Assembly (NCBI GenBank): GCA_947648215.1
Contig: CANSMW010000006.1
Span: forward strand, 1-64,000
Direction: 5' to 3'
DNA: 64,000 nt
Origin: an uncultured Clostridium sp.
GTDB lineage: Bacteria; Bacillota; Clostridia; TANB77; CAG-508
Shown: positions 51,442 through 62,469 of the stretch, one piece after another
Position numbering within the stretch: the stretch's first letter is position 1
How the letters are laid out: the number at the start of each line of letters is the position of its first letter
Notes under the pieces: model-generated
The model's input: only the letters and a program-made list of their open reading frames with translations
Databases searched by the model: none
Told to the model about the DNA's origin: nothing
Position numbers and translations under genes: made by a program

Positions 51442-52476
51442 TTATAGTTTATTTTTGTAATATCGAAATGCTTCTGGAATAGCATATTTTTCTAAAATTT
51501 CCTCTTTTTTTACCCATATAAAATCCTTGTTTTTCTTCTCTACCTTTATTCGCCATCCCTCCATATTCCATTCTATATGAGAAAAGATATGTTTTGCTTT
51601 TCCTAATTCTTCTTTTTGTTCTATTTTTAGGTTCCATTCTTGTAATACTTGCTCTTTTTCCAGCCTTTCTTTTTCTATTATATTTGGAAATTCATACATG
51701 CCTGCCAATAGCCCTTTGTCTCCTCTTTTTCGAATTGCAATGTTATCTTCCCATTCAATTAAAAAAACCCATCTTTTTTCTTGTTTTCGTTTTGTCTTTT
51801 TTTTTCGTACTGGAATTTGACTCGTTATCCCCTTTTTATATGCCATACAATACTCTTTTATAGGACATTTCTTACAAATCGGTTCTCCATTTGGAATACA
51901 AATTCTTTCTCCTAATTCCATTAGACCTTCATTAAAATCTCCTGCTTTACTTGGCATGATTTCTTTTAGTTTTTTTGTTATTTCTTTTTTGGTATCCGAA
52001 AGTAAAATATCTTTTGTACTCGCCATAACCCTCGAAATTACTCGTAATACATTACCATCTACTGCTGGTATTTTTTCATTATATGCCACCGAAGCAATGG
52101 CACCTGCTGTATATTCTCCAATTCCCGGTAGGGTTACTAATTCTTGGTAAGATTTTGGCATATCTCCTTTATATTCTTGGCAAATTTTGATGGCTGCTTT
52201 TTTTAAGTTCTTTGCTCTTGAATAGTAGCCAAGCCCTTCCCACAATTTTAGTAATTTGGCTTCTTCTATTTTCGCCAATTTTTCCACATTTGGTACTTCT
52301 TTCATAAAACGTTCATAATATGCTTTAACTGCTTCAATCCTCGTTTGTTGAAGCATAATTTCTGAAACCCATATGCTATAGGGATTTTTTTCCTTTCTCC
52401 AAGGCAACATTCGTTTATTTTCTACATACCACGCTATAATTGGTTCTACTATCTTTTCTAATTCCATTTCTTCCAT
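51442..52476 (-). CDS. mutY: A/G-specific adenine glycosylase MutY
   Basis: A 344-residue enzyme: MLPWRKEKNPYSIWVSEIML, QQTRIEAVKAYYERF with the catalytic Glu further along, LPGIGEYTAGAIASVAYNEK (helix-hairpin-helix), VDGNVLRVISRVMA with the catalytic Asp region, and the iron-sulfur ligands in CIPNGEPICKKCPIKEYC. The C-terminus is a NUDIX-like recognition domain (KRKQEKRWVFLIEWEDN). It removes A opposite 8-oxoG. Confidence 0.95.
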   Translation of the reverse strand: MEEMELEKIVEPIIAWYVENKRMLPWRKEKNPYSIWVSEIMLQQTRIEAVKAYYERFMKEVPNVEKLAKIEEAKLLKLWEGLGYYSRAKNLKKAAIKICQEYKGDMPKSYQELVTLPGIGEYTAGAIASVAYNEKIPAVDGNVLRVISRVMASTKDILLSDTKKEITKKLKEIMPSKAGDFNEGLMELGERICIPNGEPICKKCPIKEYCMAYKKGITSQIPVRKKKTKRKQEKRWVFLIEWEDNIAIRKRGDKGLLAGMYEFPNIIEKERLEKEQVLQEWNLKIEQKEELGKAKHIFSHIEWNMEGWRIKVEKKNKDFIWVKKEEILEKYAIPEAFRYYKNKL

Positions 52477-52612
52477 TTTATAACCTCTTCTTACGAAATA
52501 AGCACTGTTTACTATTTTTCAACCAAACATTACAACTTTGGACAAGTAACACACTTTTTCGTTAAAAAATAAAAAAATAGCAATTTTCAAAAGTCTTGAA
52601 AGTCACTATTTC

Positions 52613-52703
52613 TGGCGGAGTGAGTGGGATTCGAACCCACGGGCCGGTTTCCCGACTACTACAGTTCCAGTGTAGCTCGTTATGACCACTTCGATACCAC
52701 TCC
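52613..52703 (-). tRNA. tRNA-Ser (anticodon GGA)
   Basis: On the minus strand GGAGTG pairs with the CACTCC end, CTACA/TGTAG encloses CTGGAAC with anticodon GGA, a long variable arm (GTCGGGAAACCGGC) is present and CCA is encoded. Length 91 nt. Confidence 0.95.
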
Positions 52704-52782
52704 ATTTGCTTATTTATTATACCAAAATTCTAAAAAAAGTCAATGGAAAGCTATAAATCCATCGACTTTTTCTTTTCTATTC

Positions 52783-53457
52783 TTATTTTGCTTGACCTAA
52801 ATATAATAAACTTGCAAGTTTTGAAACTGGCATTGTTTGTAAGTATACTGTTCCTGGTCCTTTTAGTGATGTAACAAATAGACCTTCTCCACCAAATAAA
52901 ACATTTTTAACACCTTTTACCGTTTCGATATCTAGTTTTACATCTTGTGTCATAGCTGCAACATAACCATTGTCTACTTTGATTTTTTCACCTTCTGCTA
53001 ATTCTCTTTTAATAACATTTCCGTCAATCTCTAAGTATACTTTTCCTGGTCCTGTTATTTTTTGCATAATAAATCCTTCTCCGCCAAAGAAACCAGCACC
53101 TAATTTTTTACGGAATTGCATTTTAATATCGACTGTTTTCTCTGAACATAAAAATGCCTTTTTTTGTGCAATAATGCTTTCTCCTTCTTTTAAATCAAAT
53201 TCTAAAATTTGTCCTGGAAAAGAAGACGAGAATGCGATTTCTGCATTATCTTTTTGGGCTGTATATAAGTTCATAAAAATAGATTCTCCTGCAAATGCTC
53301 TTCCAATTCCTTTCATAATTCCGCCATTGGTTGTTGTTTTCATTTCAATTCCGTCATCCATCCAACTCATTCCACCATTTTCGGTAATAACCGATTCTCC
53401 TTTTGCTAATTTACAAACAACAGCTGGTAACATGTCTCCTACAATTTTTGCTTCCAT
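52783..53457 (-). CDS. AIM24/TIGR00266-family protein
   Basis: A 224-residue beta-rich protein: AVVCKLAKGESVITENGGMS, MKGIGRAFAGESIFMNLYTA, FFGGEGFIMQKITGPGKVYL, FGGEGLFVTSLKGPGTVYLQT. The repeated GGEG-F/L..GPG motifs are typical of TIGR00266 proteins. Function unknown. Single gene between tRNA-Ser and dnaJ. Confidence 0.9.
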   Translation of the reverse strand: MEAKIVGDMLPAVVCKLAKGESVITENGGMSWMDDGIEMKTTTNGGIMKGIGRAFAGESIFMNLYTAQKDNAEIAFSSSFPGQILEFDLKEGESIIAQKKAFLCSEKTVDIKMQFRKKLGAGFFGGEGFIMQKITGPGKVYLEIDGNVIKRELAEGEKIKVDNGYVAAMTQDVKLDIETVKGVKNVLFGGEGLFVTSLKGPGTVYLQTMPVSKLASLLYLGQAK

Positions 53458-53532
53458 GTTTCATTTCCCCCTTTAATTATTTTAACTGACATAATTATAT
53501 CATTTTTTCCCAAAAAATCAAGTACTCTCTTT

Positions 53533-54684
53533 TTATCCAAATATTCCTCTTTTCTTCACGGGTGGTTGTTCGTTCATGGTTTTGGCAAGCTCTACTAGTA
53601 ACTCTCGTTGTTCTTTTGATAAGCGTTTTGGGGTTTGTATTTCTACAGTGAAAATGACATCCCCTTCATAATTTCTGTTAACAGCTTTAAAACCTTTTCC
53701 TTTTATACGAAATCTCGTTCCCGTTTGGGTTCCTTCTGGTATTTTAAATTTTTCTTTAGAGCCATCGACCATTGGAATTTCTAATTCCGCCCCTAAAGTT
53801 GCTTGGGTAAATGTGATTGGGATATCACAAAGAACGTTATAATCTTGTCTTGTAAAGATATTGTGCCTTTTAATATGTACGGTAATATATAGGTCTCCCT
53901 TTAATCCACCTTTAGTGCCTGGTGCTCCTTCTCCTCTTAATACAACGGTTTGGTTTTCATCAATTCCTGCTGGAATTTTTACTTTTATTTTGGCTTGTTT
54001 TCGAACGGTTCCTTTTCCTCTACAGGTATCACATGGTTCTTTTATTACCTTTCCTTCTCCATGGCAAGTAGGACAAGTTCTTGTGGTTTGCATTTGTCCT
54101 AAAATCGTGGTTTGTATTTGTTGTATTTTTCCTGTTCCATGGCACATGGTACAAGTATCTACTTTGCTACCTGGTTTTGCACCACTTCCATGGCAGGTAT
54201 CACACGTATCATCACGGCTAATGCTAATTTCTTTTTCCACACCTAAAAAAGCTTCTTCAAAACTGATTTCCATATTATAACGTAAATCGGCTCCTTTGGT
54301 TGGTCCATTGTTTCTTGCTGAGCTTCTACCTCCAAAACCTCCTCCAAAGAAGGATGAAAAAATATCTCCTAAATCTCCCATATCAAAGCCATCGAAACCT
54401 GAGGTAGAATAAGAATAATATCCTCCCCCTGGTCCACCACCGCCAAAGCCCTGTGGTCCATCTGGTCCAAATTGGTCATACATTCTTCTTTTCTGGGCAT
54501 CTGACAAGGTTTCATATGCTTCATTTACTTCTTTAAACTTTGCTTCTGCTTCTTTTTTATTATCTGGGTTTGCATCTGGATGGTATTTTTTAGCCAGTTT
54601 ACGATAGGCACGTTTTAGCTCATCATCACTCGCGTTTTTATTCACACCCAATACCTCATAATAATCTCTTTTTTGCTCCGCCAT
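53533..54684 (-). CDS. dnaJ: chaperone DnaJ
   Basis: A 383-residue DnaJ: J domain with HPD ([20 protein letters not shown]), Gly/Phe-rich segment, four CxxCxGxG zinc motifs ([40 protein letters not shown]) and the C-terminal substrate domain. The ATG at 54684 follows GGAGGAAAAT. Co-chaperone of DnaK, encoded 102 bp after it. Confidence 0.97.
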   Translation of the reverse strand: MAEQKRDYYEVLGVNKNASDDELKRAYRKLAKKYHPDANPDNKKEAEAKFKEVNEAYETLSDAQKRRMYDQFGPDGPQGFGGGGPGGGYYSYSTSGFDGFDMGDLGDIFSSFFGGGFGGRSSARNNGPTKGADLRYNMEISFEEAFLGVEKEISISRDDTCDTCHGSGAKPGSKVDTCTMCHGTGKIQQIQTTILGQMQTTRTCPTCHGEGKVIKEPCDTCRGKGTVRKQAKIKVKIPAGIDENQTVVLRGEGAPGTKGGLKGDLYITVHIKRHNIFTRQDYNVLCDIPITFTQATLGAELEIPMVDGSKEKFKIPEGTQTGTRFRIKGKGFKAVNRNYEGDVIFTVEIQTPKRLSKEQRELLVELAKTMNEQPPVKKRGIFG

Positions 54685-54717
54685 ATTTTCCTCCACTACC
54701 ATTATTTAAAATGATTT

Positions 54718-54781
54718 TGTAGGGGTTGCATATCATGTACACCCCTTTTTTTGAAACAGGCGGACACGAGGCCCGCCCCTA
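54718..54781. repeat. short interspersed repeat between dnaK and dnaJ
   Basis: TGTAGGGG and CCCCTACA bound an imperfect palindromic segment with GGCGGACACGAGGCCCGCC inside. A related CGCCCCTACA sequence occurs at 57455. It resembles interspersed palindromic repeats of Clostridia. Confidence 0.5.
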
Positions 54782-54785
54782 CAAT

Positions 54786-56666
<1,881 letters not shown>

Positions 56667-56856
56667 CTAAAATTTATTTTTTTATTCTAACGTATATAAT
56701 AATTTGTAATCGCCAAAGGCGATAGCACAATCATTTATTATTATTATCTTTTGTAATTTATATATTAAAAATTTAATAACATCTTTATAATGTAATGTAA
56801 AAGAATAAATTCTTTTGCATAAGTTATCTGTACCTCACTTCGTTCGAACAGCTAAC

Positions 56857-57393
56857 TTAATTTGCAACAACGACCATGGAATGGCGTATTACCTTTTCCC
56901 TTATTTTATAACCTTTTCTAAATTCTTCTTTTATTTCTTTTTCGCCTAAATTTTCGTCTTGCACACTGCTTACTGCTTCGTGGTATTCTGGGTTAAAGGT
57001 TTCTCCTACTGTTTTTATTTCTTCTACTCCTAAGCTTGCTAACGTATCCATAAACTGTTTGTATACCATTTCGACTCCTTGTTTATAGTTTTGGTCTTCG
57101 GTTTTGGTAGAAACTGCTTTTTCTAGGTTATCTAGCACTGGCAAAATTGATGTTACAATATCGGACGTTAAAGAATCATACAAACTTTCTCTTTCTTTGG
57201 CACTTCTTTTTTTGAAGTTATCAAATTCTGCCATTAAACGTTTGTAACGGTCTGTCATTTCTTCTAATTCTTGTTTTGCCGTATCTTTCATTACATTTTC
57301 TAAATTTTGATTTTTGTTATTCTCCTCTCTTTCTAACTTTTGTTTTTCATCATTGTTTGTTGTTTTTTCTACTTCTTCCTTTTTTTCTTCCAT
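56857..57393 (-). CDS. grpE: nucleotide exchange factor GrpE
   Basis: A 178-residue protein with an acidic coiled-coil start and the GrpE core: RYKRLMAEFDNFKKRSAKER, SILPVLDNLEKAV, GVEMVYKQFMDTLASLGVEE, FNPEYHEAVSSVQDE, GYKIREKVIRHSMVVV. Between hrcA and dnaK. Confidence 0.95.
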   Translation of the reverse strand: MEEKKEEVEKTTNNDEKQKLEREENNKNQNLENVMKDTAKQELEEMTDRYKRLMAEFDNFKKRSAKERESLYDSLTSDIVTSILPVLDNLEKAVSTKTEDQNYKQGVEMVYKQFMDTLASLGVEEIKTVGETFNPEYHEAVSSVQDENLGEKEIKEEFRKGYKIREKVIRHSMVVVAN

Positions 57394-57447
57394 TTTAAAC
57401 TCATTCCTTTCTTGTTTGTTTAAAAGTACGTATAAATACCTGCTCTC

Positions 57448-57470
57448 AGGCGATTAAAATCGCCCCTACA
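57448..57470. repeat. short hairpin repeat
   Basis: GGCGATTAAAATCGCCCCTACA contains a GGCGAT/ATCGCC hairpin and ends in CCCTACA like the repeat at 54718-54781. It lies in the hrcA-grpE gap. Confidence 0.4.
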
Positions 57471-57559
57471 TCTCTTTGTTTTCCTATTAAATACCATTTT
57501 TTCTTACTTTACCTTAAATCACACATGGGTATAAAAATTTTGTTTTTATATTAATCTTT

Positions 57560-58571
57560 TTATAAATCTTTTTCTTTCATTTTTTTACTAATGTATTTCA
57601 TAACTGAAATTACTTTTGAATAATCCATTCGTTTTGGTCCTATAATTCCAATGGTTCCTAAATCTTTATCTCCTACCGAATGTTTAAAAGTAACAATACT
57701 AAAATCTTTTAATTGTTCATTATCATTTTCGTCCCCTATGTAAACATTAATATCTTTTGCAATGCCAGAATTTAGCATGTCTAGTACTAATTCTTTTTCA
57801 TCTAAGATATTCACAAAGTTTTTGGCAATTTCTAGGCTTTTAAATTCTGGTAAATCAAAGGCTTTTTTGGTTCCTTCTAAATAAATGTCGTTTTCTTCTT
57901 CAATAACTTTGTTAATTTGCTCTATAATTGGCTTTATAACTTCGATACTGTAATTGATTTCGGAAAAAATGTATTCTTCCATTGGTTTATCAATCTTATT
58001 AAGTGGCTTTCCTTGTAATTTGCTGTTAAACAAATTATTTAAAGTTTCTACTTGGCTTGTATTAATGTCTTCATCGTATTTTATAATAGTTTCTTTTACC
58101 ATTCCCGTATCGGTTACAATCACAACCATTAACATTCTTGTGCCTAATAATACAAATTTGATTTCTTCTATGGTTTGCCTATCTGGTTTTGGTCCGAATG
58201 GCAACCGTAGTGTAATGGGTAATTTCGGATAAGGTTGAGGTTGCGATTTTGGTTAAGTCTTCGATTTCGTTTACTTTTGTGGCTAGTTTTGTTTGAATGT
58301 ATTTTATTTCTTCTAGAGAAATATCTTCTTCATTTACTAATTCATCCACATAAAATCGATATCCTTTTTCCGAAGGTACTCTGCCAGAAGATGTGTGAGG
58401 TTTATCTAAATAACCATTGTTTTCAAGTTCTGCTAATTCGTTTCGGACGGTTGCACTGCTATAATTTAGCCCATATTTTTCAACAAGTGTTGCCGAGCTT
58501 ACTGGTTCTGCGGTATTAATGTACTCATCTACAACTGCCTGCAAAATCTCTTTTTTACGCTTATCTAGCAC
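57560..58571 (-). CDS. hrcA: heat-inducible transcription repressor HrcA, needs a +1 shift at CGG
   Basis: The N-terminal part (LDKRKKEILQAVVDEYINTA, EKYGLNYSSATVRNELAELE, TSSGRVPSEKGYRFYVDELV) is the HrcA winged helix. After ITHYTTVAI the zero frame reaches CGG (58196-58194) and stops four codons later. Skipping C gives VAIGPKPDRQTIEEIKFVLL and the whole GAF-like and dimerisation domains, 336 residues in total, the normal length. HrcA represses the chaperone operon through CIRCE. GTG at 58571 fits the GAGG site and family start best. A truncated, unshifted product would keep only the DNA-binding domain. Confidence 0.92.
58193..58196 (-). other. +1 recoding site of hrcA, CGGA in ATT-CGG-ACC
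   Basis: Codon 126. Skipping C gives GGA and joins the winged helix to the effector domain. Confidence 0.8.
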
Positions 58572-58587
58572 CTTTATCACCTCTTTT

Positions 58588-58614
58588 TTAGCACTTGAAA
58601 GTTTGGATTGCTAA
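58588..58614. promoter_or_regulatory. CIRCE-like operator 1
   Basis: TTAGCACTT-N9-GATTGCTAA, close to the CIRCE consensus TTAGCACTC-N9-GAGTGCTAA, 17 bp before the hrcA start. Confidence 0.75.
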
Positions 58615-58640
58615 TTTCTTCGTATATATTATAACCAAAA

Positions 58641-58667
58641 TTAGCAATTGTCAACCCTAATTGCTAA
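58641..58667. promoter_or_regulatory. CIRCE-like operator 2 over the hrcA -35 region
   Basis: TTAGCAATT-N9-AATTGCTAA is a perfect 9-9-9 inverted repeat, differing from the CIRCE consensus at two positions per arm. The spacer contains TTGACA read on the minus strand, with TATAAT downstream. Confidence 0.75.
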
Positions 58668-58695
58668 TTTTATTTGTGAAATTTTTGTGAATAAA

Positions 58696-58726
58696 GAAAA
58701 AGCCCAGAAGAATTAACTCCTTCTGG
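58696..58726 (-). terminator. terminator overlapping the recombinase remnant
   Basis: CCAGAAG and CTTCTGG with T-rich flank. It separates the remnant recombinase from the hrcA promoter. Confidence 0.7.
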
Positions 58727-59498
58727 ACCAAAAAAGGCTTTCTCCTTTTGGGGAGTTTTTTTCATATTTTTCCTCATAATGATCTTGTATGTAATATGGA
58801 TTTTCTTCTCCCATATCGACTACTCTTCTATGAGATATTGGATCTGTTGTATATGTTTTTCCTTGTAAGACATCTCCTTTGTATTTTTCATTTTTTAAGA
58901 TTCCTTTTATTGTTGATTCGTGCCATTTCTTCTTTCCTGTTGAAATTTTATATTTCATATTTGTTAGTTCTTTTGCAATAGTTGTACAGCCTACTCCTTG
59001 ACAGTATCTTTCAAAAATATATCTTACTATTTCTGCTTCTTCATAATTGATTGATATTTCTTTTGTATCTTTATCATATACATATCCTAAACAGCCATTA
59101 TATCCAATTAGTTCTCCTCTTTTTTGTTTCATCTGTAATCCTGGTTTTACATGAGAAGATATGTTTTCGCTTTCTTGCTGTGCCATTGCACTAAGTACTG
59201 TTAGCATAATTTCTCTAGATATTTCTAAAGTATTTATTCTTTCTTCTTCAAAGTAAATGGCAATTCCTTTTTCTTTTAGTCCTCTTACATATTTTAAAGT
59301 ATCTACTGTGTTTCTTCCAAATCTTGATATTGATTTTGTAATTATCATATCAAATTTGTTACTTGTTGCATCTTGCATCATTTTCATAAAGCCATCTCTC
59401 TTATAGTCTAGTGTTCCTGTTATTCCTGCATAAATACCAACATATTTCCAATCACTATTTCCTTTTATTTCTTCTCTATAACTTGTACTTTCAAAATT
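58713..59498 (-). pseudogene. truncated large serine recombinase
   Basis: The fragment covers the middle of a phage/transposon-type serine recombinase: DWKYVGIYAGITGTLDYKRD, IITKSISRFGRNTVDTLKYV, MLTVLSAMAQQESENIS, GYNGCLGYVYDKDTKEISIN and STIKGILKNEKYKGDVLQGK. The N-terminal catalytic Ser segment is absent upstream (a TGA precedes residue NFEST) and the zinc ribbon and coiled coil are missing downstream, where the frame ends in an unrelated KNSPKGESLFWSRRS. GIYAGITGT lacks the usual two acidic residues. It is a dead relic of an integrated element. Confidence 0.75.
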
Positions 59499-59561
59499 AA
59501 CCTTCCTTTCTCAAGTTTAGAGAATCTTTATGTGCTTATTATACATCAAAAATTTATATTT

Positions 59562-59712
59562 TTAAATAACTATGTGAGTTAAATTATATTCTTGTAAAAT
59601 ATTTTGTTTTAGCTCTAAATATCTCTTTTCTTTAATTAGTCCTGTACTGAATGTTTTGTTTAGTATTGCTATTTTAATACTTCGTATTATCAAAATTGAT
59701 TTCGTACAACAT
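59562..59712 (-). pseudogene. SHOCT-like small protein remnant
   Basis: After AAGGAGG an ATG (59712) opens MLYEINFDNTKY and stops; in another frame RSIKIAILNKTFSTGLIKEK RYLELKQNILQEY continues, a SHOCT-like helix pair commonly encoded beside serine recombinases. The gene appears frameshifted near ACGAAG and is probably decayed together with the recombinase. Confidence 0.45.
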
Positions 59713-59756
59713 AAAAATCCTCCTTAGCTTGAAATAAATTTCAAAAAAGACAACAG

Positions 59757-59797
59757 AAAAAGCCAGTCGGCTAGCTTCGACTGACTTGCTTGTTTTA
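59757..59797 (-). terminator. terminator after the MBL-fold gene
   Basis: AGTCAGTCGAAGCTAGCCGACTGGCTTTTT read on the minus strand forms a hairpin with a T run. Confidence 0.75.
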
Positions 59798-59864
59798 CAT
59801 TTTTTGATAATACGATTATATTATGCTGTTTATAAAGTTCAATTCTCGTTTTTTTCCCTTTTTT

Positions 59865-60790
59865 CTATTTTCCTGCATTTACTTTTGTATCAAGCATTTG
59901 TACTTTATTAATTCCATTTTCATTTATTAATAATATCGTACCATTCATATCTGTCCTATAAATTTCACATTCTTTATCTTGTAATCTTTTTATTACTGTT
60001 TCAGATGGATGTCCATATGAATTTGTATTACTATTAACAGATATTACTGCCATTTCTGGTAACACTTTATTTATAAATTGTTCTGTACTACTTGTATCTG
60101 AACCATGATGACCAACTTTTAAAACATCTATATCTTCCCATATAATTTTACTATTGGTTTCTACATCATCTTCAGCGTCTCCCATAAATAAGTATTTATT
60201 ATTATTTGCTTCCATTTGTATGACAATTGAAGTTGAATTTATTTTGCTAGAACTCGTTGGATCTGAATTATCTATACTTTTAATTTCACATTTTGCCTCT
60301 CCTAATTCAAACTTATCTCCTTTTTTTTTATAATTAATTGATAATTCCTTTTGCTTTACTTCATTAATTACGTCTTCATAGAATTTTCTTTTTGACTTAT
60401 TGGTTGTATAAGGAATATAAATTTCTCCTATCTCAAATCCTCTTATAATATTATCCATTCCTCCTACATGGTCTTCATGAACATGTGTTCCTATTAGATA
60501 ATCTATTCTGTTTATTCCTAATTTTCTTATGTATTCTACTAATAATGTACCATCTTCGTTATCTCCTGCATCAATAAGCATATTTTTACCATTACTTCTT
60601 ACTAAAATGCAATCTGCTTGTCCTACATTAAAAAATATATTTGAAGTTCCTCACTTTTTATAATATCTTCTGTAGGTAATTCTCCAATATAATTATTATT
60701 TCTTGTTGCTACATATACTAAACTTATTAGCATTATTGTTATAATTATTGTATAGATAATCTGTTTCAAATTCTTCTTATTATTTTTCAT
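59865..60790 (-). CDS. ComEC-C-terminal-like MBL-fold hydrolase, needs a -1 shift at a slippery U run
   Basis: The start at 60790 encodes a membrane anchor (QIIYTIIITIMLISLVYVA) and then EELQIYFL. The frame stops there, but a -1 shift gives NVGQADCILVRSNGKNMLID and the metallo-beta-lactamase motifs THVHEDHVGGMDNI, LFMGDAEDD, DVLKVGHHGSDTSS and SVNSNTNSYGHPS. The break is at T-TTT-TTA (60635-60629), the classic efficient -1 slippery heptamer, which is also a homopolymer prone to transcriptional slippage or sequencing loss. The restored protein has 308 residues. Such proteins often neighbour DUF3006 genes, as here. Confidence 0.75.
60629..60635 (-). other. U-UUU-UUA slippery heptamer
   Basis: In zero frame TAT TTT TTA ATG TAG. 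Slipping back one base reads AAT GTA GGA and continues into the hydrolase domain. Confidence 0.55.
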
Positions 60791-60976
60791 AATCTTTTAC
60801 CTCTAACAAAATTATAATGTAAAAATAGCTTTTTTGAAATAGTTTCTTCTATTTTTTTCCAAATTTCTATTGTATTTTTATGCTTACCATTATATAATAA
60901 TTTTGTTTTATTCTTAAGATATATATTATCTATATATTTTTCCCATAACAATTTAAACAGAAAGGACTGATTTTTT

Positions 60977-61336
60977 ATGAATCTAATTTTTTTTAATTCT
61001 TTAGAACATAACAATTCTAACAATATTTCAAACAATTTTATTGATTCTTTTATTAAAGAATTACAAAATTATCTATCAAATTGTTTTTCTCCTGATTTGA
61101 ATAAAACAGATTTATATACTATTGACAGGTTTGAAGGTGATAATGAAGTTTTTGCTGTATGTGAAAATAGAAGAACAGGTAAAATGGTAGACATTCCTAT
61201 TTCTCAAGTTTCTCCTAATGCTGTTGAAGATGATATTATTAGATATAAAGATGGCATCTATGTCGTTGATGAAAATCAAAATCGCATTATTGGTGAGAAG
61301 ATGAAAAAACTTTCTGAAGAAGTATTTAAAAAATAA
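60977..61336 (+). CDS. DUF3006-domain protein
   Basis: A 119-residue protein. Residues 45-115 match DUF3006: YTIDRFEGDNEVFAVCENRR, MVDIPISQVSPNAVEDDIIR, DGIYVVDENQNRIIGEKMKK. The first 45 residues are Asn-rich and not part of the domain. DUF3006 proteins are frequently encoded next to secreted MBL-fold ComEC-like hydrolases, and here the MBL gene is divergently transcribed 187 bp away. Confidence 0.75.
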   Translation: MNLIFFNSLEHNNSNNISNNFIDSFIKELQNYLSNCFSPDLNKTDLYTIDRFEGDNEVFAVCENRRTGKMVDIPISQVSPNAVEDDIIRYKDGIYVVDENQNRIIGEKMKKLSEEVFKK

Positions 61337-61418
61337 TTTTGGATTTAAAATTATAAGTACACTTGGTGAACTAATCTCTGTATTTTTATAAAATTTAATT
61401 TTCTTCATTTGTATCATT

Positions 61419-61911
61419 TTAGCTATCTAGCTTTTTATTCTCTTCTAAGATACCCTTTAATCGTGCTTCAATCCATTTATCATCATATCCTCTACTCCTA
61501 TAATAATCTATTGCTCTGTTTATAGCAATTTCTGGATCAAAGATTTCATTTATTCTGTCATTTCCCATTTGAGCAAGCCACAATTTAAATGGTTCTGCTT
61601 TTGAGCTTGGTATTGTTTCTATTAATCTTAAAATTCCTTTTGTGTCTAGTGTATCTGTTAAATAACTTTTTCCATCTTTCCCGAGATTTTATTTTCAGTT
61701 GTACGATATTTTCGTACAACTGACTTCCTTCTTCTGTTAACTTTCTTTTTGAATCAGACCAATATCTTTTAGGAATATTACTATTTGTTAAAGCTTTAAT
61801 AACATCTATAACACTAAAATAATATTCTTCTTTTTCTGGATTCCAAATACTTCTTATTTCATTTCCTTCGAAAAGATTTGAAATTGTTTCTAATTTGTTG
61901 TTATCATTCAT
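61419..61911 (-). CDS. Bro-N domain protein, needs a +1 shift at CGG
   Basis: The N-terminal 76 codons encode a Bro-N/antirepressor-like domain (IRSIWNPEKEEYYFSVIDVI, YWSDSKRKLTEEGSQLYENI, VQLKIKS). CGG at 61683-61681 breaks the frame. Skipping C gives GKDGKSYLTDTLDTKGILRL, IETIPSSKAEPFKLWLAQMG, NDRINEIFDPEIAINRAIDY and YRSRGYDDKWIEARLKGILE, a typical continuation of this family, ending at 163 residues. Full-length relatives have roughly 100 more residues, so the C-terminus is shortened. It shows that an accessory gene also carries the CGG pattern. A TAT AGG AGT in this gene is read as normal Arg. Confidence 0.85.
61680..61683 (-). other. +1 recoding site of the Bro-N gene, CGGG in TCT-CGG-GAA
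   Basis: Codon 77. Skipping C gives GGG and restores the DGKSYLTDTLDTKG region. Confidence 0.8.
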
Positions 61912-61925
61912 ACAAAAATACCTCC

Positions 61926-62312
61926 TTATGTATCTTTTGTTCTGTTTACAAATGCACTCTTCAATGCTTCTAACATTTGCTGACTTCTTAGTTCTCTTTG
62001 TCTTTTATCTTCTATGTATTCTTCAATTGTCCATTTTTTCAATCTTGATAAAGCTAACTTCTTATTTTTATTTAATAAATCAATAATATTTTTTATCATA
62101 AGTAACTCTTCGTAAGTAATTTCTTTATTGGATAAAAATTGTGTATCTAACATAAATTCATACCTTACTTCTTTTTCTAAACAAATTGGTTTCGCAATGA
62201 TAATAAATCCTCCAATTTGCACTAAAAAATCATATGAACTGAAATTAGTTTTTACTTTATAATTTTCTATTGTACTTTTTATAATTTCTTTTTTTAGTTC
62301 TGTTAAATTCAC
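61926..62312 (-). CDS. hypothetical protein
   Basis: A 128-residue soluble protein: MNLTELKKEIIKSTIENYKV, a beta-rich centre (YDFLVQIGGFIIIAKPICLE) and a charged helical end (EDKRQRELRSQQMLEALKSA). It lies 14 bp upstream of the Bro-N gene on the same strand. I do not recognise a domain. Confidence 0.6.
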   Translation of the reverse strand: MNLTELKKEIIKSTIENYKVKTNFSSYDFLVQIGGFIIIAKPICLEKEVRYEFMLDTQFLSNKEITYEELLMIKNIIDLLNKNKKLALSRLKKWTIEEYIEDKRQRELRSQQMLEALKSAFVNRTKDT

Positions 62313-62427
62313 CTTACCACTTCCTTAATTATTTTTTCGTATTATATAATATTTTTAGTTTCTTGTCAAACATTTGTTTTTATGTTGTTGGATTTTTTTA
62401 CATTATTATTTCTTCTCTATCTTATAA

Positions 62428-62468
62428 AATTTTATAGCACGGATATATAATAAAATCCATGCTATAAA
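62428..62468 (-). terminator. possible terminator after the GNAT gene
   Basis: TTTATAGCACGGAT and ATCCATGCTATAAA form an imperfect stem immediately after the stop codon. Confidence 0.5.
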
Positions 62469-62469
62469 T

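Noticed and set aside
59562-59712. Intact SHOCT gene
   Set aside because: The frame with the RBS stops after 12 residues and the SHOCT-like part is in another frame without its own start signal.
60787-61035. 82-residue minus-strand reading frame
   Set aside because: It is low-complexity and largely overlaps the 5' part of the DUF3006 gene and its leader in antisense, with no family resemblance.
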